Source: an uncultured Chloroflexaceae bacterium (GTDB lineage Bacteria > Chloroflexota > Chloroflexia > Chloroflexales > Chloroflexaceae). Taken from it: a stretch of 7,963 bases of DNA. The stretch covers positions 1 through 7,963 of the forward strand of contig CAKZQX010000437.1 in assembly GCA_937141995.1 (NCBI GenBank), written 5' to 3'. The notes beneath the pieces were generated by a model. The model was not told where the DNA came from. It did not search any database and saw nothing but the letters and a program-made list of their open reading frames with translations. The translations under genes were made by a program, and so were the position numbers. This document shows positions 5,960 through 7,963 of this stretch, one piece after another; positions within the stretch are counted from its first letter, which is position 1, and each line of letters opens with the position of its first letter.

Positions 5960-6193
5960 TTATTGACACACGTTACGCGGTGTGCGTTCAAACGGATCGT
6001 TTGCTCTCGATAACGGCGTATTGCGCCTGCGGCAGCCTGATACGTTTTTTGTGAACAAGATGACCCCTTTCCGTCTTTTTGGGAAACATGTGGCTCGGAG
6101 AGCCACATGTTTCCCAAAAAGGATATTGTTTTTCGCCCTGCCGGAGGCGAATCAGTGCATCAGGGTAGAACACCGCGTAACGCGTGTCAATAA
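5960..6193 (+). repeat. Structured repeat R3 (R family, best-preserved ends)
   Basis: The left end TTATTGACACACGTTACGCG and the right end CGCGTAACGCGTGTCAATAA are near-perfect inverted repeats. Inside come TTCAAACGGATCGTTTG (small hairpin), CGCCTGCGGCAG with CTGCCGGAGGCGA (bracketing pair, slightly mismatched), and the central hairpin at 6076-6120. About 20 extra bases sit between the left bracket and the hairpin compared with R1 and R2. The right end merges into R4. No gene is present. Confidence 0.85.
6076..6120. repeat. R3 central hairpin, 21-bp perfect stem, 3-nt loop
   Basis: Bases 6076-6096 pair perfectly with 6100-6120 around GGA. The arm begins TTTTTGGGAAACATG and ends GGCTC. It matches the R2 arm at 14 of 21 positions and the R1 arm at 10 of 21, and all differences are compensated on the other arm. 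Confidence 0.95.
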
Positions 6194-6357
6194 CACGCGT
6201 TACGCGGTGCGCGTTCAAACGGGATGTTTGACCAGGGAGAAGCTAGATTCGCCTGCGGCAGCATGGTACGCTTTTTTGTGAAAAAGAGCTGGTCTCTTCC
6301 GCCCCGCCGGAGGCTGACATACCTTCCGGGTCAGTGACCGCGTAACGCGCGTTATTG
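6187..6357 (+). repeat. Structured repeat R4 (R family, lacking the 21-bp hairpin)
   Basis: R4 starts in the TCAATAA shared with R3. The junction is a palindrome: CACCGCGTAACGCGTG (6171-6186) and its exact inverse (6194-6209). R4 carries TTCAAACGGGATGTTTGACC, GATTCGCCTGCGGCAGCATG and CGCCGGAGGC. Where R1-R3 have the long hairpin, R4 has only CTTTTTTGTGAAAAAG (6271-6286) and AAGAG/CTCTT (6284-6298). The right end ACCGCGTAACGCGCGTTATT overlaps the left end of R5. R4 is either a deletion derivative or the ancestral short form. Confidence 0.8.
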
Positions 6358-6381
6358 ACACGACTTAGCGGTGGGAGTTTA

Positions 6382-6533
6382 GAGACTGTCTGAAAAGATG
6401 ATTCACGTCGGTCCCACGGCATGCTGGGTGCCCTGCGACACCGGACAGCGCCCCAGGAGTCCCGGCTTCAGAGCCGGGCGGGAGCGCTCTCCATATCCGG
6501 ACTCATTGTTTCATGATCGCTCCCGCATGACGG
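6382..6533. mobile_element. M2: truncated copy of the M1-type MITE
   Basis: The left end GAGACTGTCTGAAAAG is identical to M1 and follows TTA (6379-6381), again a TNA site. Shared blocks include CGTCGGTC, CCGGACAGCG, CCCAGGAGTCCCGGCTTCA, GGAGCG.TCTCCAT and CGCATGACGG. Most of the central 21-bp palindrome is missing, leaving CCCGGCT.AGCCGGG. The right inverted repeat is lost after about 6533, so the copy should be immobile. Confidence 0.75.
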
Positions 6534-6551
6534 CCAATGCTGACATGTAGA

Positions 6552-6596
6552 GAACCAAGAACAAAGGAACCAAGAACAAAGGAACTCAGAACAAAA
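6552..6596 (+). repeat. Three tandem 15-bp repeats
   Basis: GAACCAAGAACAAAG occurs twice exactly (6552-6566, 6567-6581) and once as GAACTCAGAACAAAA (6582-6596). They lie inside R5, upstream of the secreted protein gene, in a frame open to that gene (KEPRT-like pentapeptides). The composition and position suggest non-coding DNA. Confidence 0.85.
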
Positions 6597-6692
6597 CGTC
6601 TTGTGTGCCCACCGCGTAAGTCGTGTTATTCAAATCAAACGGTGTCGCCACCCGCGTGTATGACCGCGTATGTACAGATGAGGAACAATGTG

Positions 6693-7685
6693 ATGTTTAG
6701 ATCTGAAGTTGTTGTCGGGCTGATCCTGGCAGTTGCTGTATCCGTGTTGTGGCCGGGGGCAGTTGTCCGGGCACAAGCGCCCGATTTCTTTATCGATATC
6801 CAGCCGAATGTCGGACCGCCCGGCACCACCGTGACGATTACCGGGCGGGATGCGCCGCCCAATACGCCGATTCAGGTGCTCTTTGCGCCCTTCACCGATC
6901 CGGCGCAGTGCCGCCTGGGACGCGGGGCCGATCTGGTTGCCGAAATCACCTCCGACCGGAATGGGAGTTTTGTGGCAACGCATCTGACCGGCCGGTTAAG
7001 CGGAGAGCATGCGGGTAACAGTTATGTGGCCCGCGTGAATACCGGACCGACGCCGCGCCCCGCGTCGGATATCGAGTGCTTTACTTTTGGTGCAACCGAC
7101 GGGCAATACTTCCCGGAGACCGGCCATGTGTTGAAGGGCCGTTTCCAGGAGTACTGGCGGGAGAACGGCGGGCTGGCGGTCTTTGGCTACCCGCTCACCG
7201 ATGAGTTTCAGCAGGATGGCCGCATCACGCAATATTTTGAGCGGGCGCGCTTTGAGTTCTTCCCGGAGAATCAACCGCCCTACGATGTGCTGCTGGGGCG
7301 GCTGGGCGTGGTGCTCCTGGAGCGCGACGGGGTGAACTGGCGCGAACAGCCGACCGCACCCGGTCCCGCGACGGGCTGCCTCTATTTTGAGGAAACGCAG
7401 CACAACCTCTGTAATCAGCAGCGCGGGACGGGCTTCCTGAACTATTGGCAGAACAACGGGCTGGAGTTTGATGGACAGCCGGGGAGTTCCTACCGCGAGA
7501 GTCTGGCGCTGTTTGGTCTCCCAATCACGGAGCCGTATCAGTACACCAATGAGTCGGGCGACACGGTGCAGGTGCAGTGGTTTGAGCGGGCGCGTTTCGA
7601 GTGGCACCCCGATAACCCGGAGCAGTACCGGGTGCTGCTGGGGCGACTCGGCGCGGTGCTGGTAGAGGCCGGTGCCGGGCCGTAA
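6693..7685 (+). CDS. Secreted protein with an Ig-like N-terminal domain and two YW-FGYPLT-FERARFE modules
   Basis: The frame is open from 6537, but I place the start at 6693. ATG there follows GAGG by 9 bases, and the next residues form a signal peptide (MFRSEVVVGLILAVAVSVLW, likely cut after AQA at residue 29). The mature protein starts with an Ig/IPT-like domain (about 30-130; VGPPGTTVTITGRDAPPN). Two copies of a module follow. Copy 1 (151-205) reads FQEYWRENGGLAVFGYPLT, then QYFERARFEFFPENQPPYDV and LLGRLG. Copy 2 (248-320) reads FLNYWQNNGL, ALFGLPIT, WFERARFEWHPDNPEQYRV and LLGRLG. The module is common in Chloroflexota exported proteins and may bind the cell surface or carbohydrate, but its ligand is unknown. 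Cys73 and Cys129, and Cys229 and Cys240, could form disulfides. The 52-codon N-terminal extension is repeat DNA. Confidence 0.8.
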   Translation: MFRSEVVVGLILAVAVSVLWPGAVVRAQAPDFFIDIQPNVGPPGTTVTITGRDAPPNTPIQVLFAPFTDPAQCRLGRGADLVAEITSDRNGSFVATHLTGRLSGEHAGNSYVARVNTGPTPRPASDIECFTFGATDGQYFPETGHVLKGRFQEYWRENGGLAVFGYPLTDEFQQDGRITQYFERARFEFFPENQPPYDVLLGRLGVVLLERDGVNWREQPTAPGPATGCLYFEETQHNLCNQQRGTGFLNYWQNNGLEFDGQPGSSYRESLALFGLPITEPYQYTNESGDTVQVQWFERARFEWHPDNPEQYRVLLGRLGAVLVEAGAGP

Positions 7686-7882
7686 CCGGCCAGGAGCGCA
7701 ACCCGGTCGCCCTGGGATAGTCCGGCATGGGCGAAGCCGTTCGCTAGGCGCTGCACATGGTCCCCCAGTTCGGCATAGGTCCAGCAGGTCATGCCTTCCT
7801 TCTGGAGCGCCAGGATTACCGGATGTTCTCCCCGTCCGGCAAAGGTATTGATCAATTCTGGCAGGGTGTGCAATTCTTGCAT
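7686..7882 (-). pseudogene. 5' fragment of an AMP-dependent acyl-CoA synthetase gene
   Basis: From the ATG at 7882, preceded by GAGGAAG 6 bases away, about 65 codons read as the N-terminus of an acyl-adenylate-forming ligase (MQELHTLPELINTFAGR, LQKEGMTCWTYAELGDHV, LANGFAHAGLSQGDRVALLA). The last motif is where family members continue VALLAPN. P-loop, adenylation and C-terminal domains are all missing. Homology stops within a few bases of the stop codon of the convergent secreted protein gene. The frame then stays open antisense to that gene, to 7538, giving a potential 114-residue chimera. It is probably a remnant left by a deletion or rearrangement. R6 lies just upstream of its ribosome binding site. 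Confidence 0.7.
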
Positions 7883-7905
7883 AGTTCACTTCCTCATATT
7901 TGCAT

Positions 7906-7963
7906 GTAGTGACAGGAGTTACGCGGTTGACATGCAAACCGGACGTTTGACCCGATGGAAGCC
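7906..7963 (+). repeat. R6: left part of another R-family repeat, cut by the window edge
   Basis: TAGTGACAGGAGTTACGCGG followed by TTGACATGCAAACCGGACG, TTTGACCC and GATGGAAGCC matches the left 60 bases of R2 (read on its own strand) closely and R1 more loosely. CAAAC/GTTTG of the small hairpin is present. The central hairpin, if any, lies beyond the window. Confidence 0.75.

Larger units (their letters stand above)
6352..6630 (+). repeat. R5: R-family ends carrying an inserted, truncated MITE
   Basis: TTATTGACACGACTTAGCGG (6352-6371) continuing GTGGG is inverted, with a few mismatches, at 6608-6630 (CCCACCGCGTAAGTCGTG then TTATT). The usual R interior is absent. Between the ends are M2 (6382-6533), a short unexplained stretch and three 15-bp tandem repeats. 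Both ends share the unusual ACGACTTA version of the terminus, so they probably belong to one element. 6631-6692 holds nothing beyond the leader of the next gene. Confidence 0.6.

Noticed and set aside
5960..5990. TTGACA in the R termini as a -35 promoter element
   Set aside because: No matching -10 hexamer lies 16-18 bases downstream in R3, and R6 has GTGACA instead.
6996..7937. 313-codon minus-strand frame opposite the secreted protein gene
   Set aside because: It is Arg/Pro/His-rich antisense sequence with no recognisable motif and crosses both the synthetase remnant and repeat R6.
1..7963. tRNA or rRNA genes
   Set aside because: I saw no cloverleaf with a T-loop GTTCRA box in proper context; GTTCAAAC in the R repeats belongs to their small hairpin and lacks the other arms.

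Overview
The window looks like chromosomal DNA of a Chloroflexota bacterium, probably of the Chloroflexia. The best clue is the secreted protein at 6693-7685. Its paired modules (YW..NGGL..FGYPLT, then YFERARFE..PEN..PY.VLLGRLG) are of a kind I associate with that phylum. The DNA is moderately GC-rich with dense genes, but the intergenic spaces are unusually full of structured repeats.

Layout. 1-567 (+) is the C-terminal part of a probable SPFH/band-7 membrane-associated protein. 569-990 holds two copies (R1, R2) of a structured repeat in opposite orientation, followed by a strong + strand terminator at 1018-1059. Three genes lie on the minus strand: transaldolase with an unusual hydrophilic tail (1082-2464), a metallo-beta-lactamase/double-rhodanese protein of persulfide-dioxygenase type (2756-4138), and a small two-helix membrane protein (4248-4649). 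Next come a 261-bp IS5/IS1031-like MITE (M1, 4688-4948) and a long hairpin (5054-5120). A YflT-type glycine-zipper stress protein follows (5194-5709, +). Then come the 3' remnant of an NTF2/SnoaL-like gene (5709-5837) and a 670-bp block of nested repeats: R3, R4 and the ends of R5, with a truncated second MITE, M2, inserted in R5. The secreted two-module protein (6693-7685, +) abuts a 5' fragment of an acyl-CoA synthetase gene on the minus strand (7686-7882). A further repeat copy, R6, runs off the right edge.

How the genes relate. The central genes are housekeeping or stress functions: pentose-phosphate metabolism, sulfane-sulfur detoxification, stress proteins and a membrane scaffold. No shared pathway is evident, and each gene seems to have its own ribosome binding site and mostly its own spacer.

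The most striking feature is the R repeat family. Each copy is about 170-235 bp and has about 20-bp terminal inverted repeats containing TTGACA and GTTACGCGGTG. Inside are nested inverted repeats around a central hairpin. In three copies (R1, R2, R3) this hairpin has exactly a 21-bp perfect stem and a 3-nt loop, although the stem sequences differ at 6 to 11 of 21 positions. Every change is compensated on the opposite arm. This suggests a mobile or structured element whose pairing, not sequence, is conserved. I do not recognise it as a described family.
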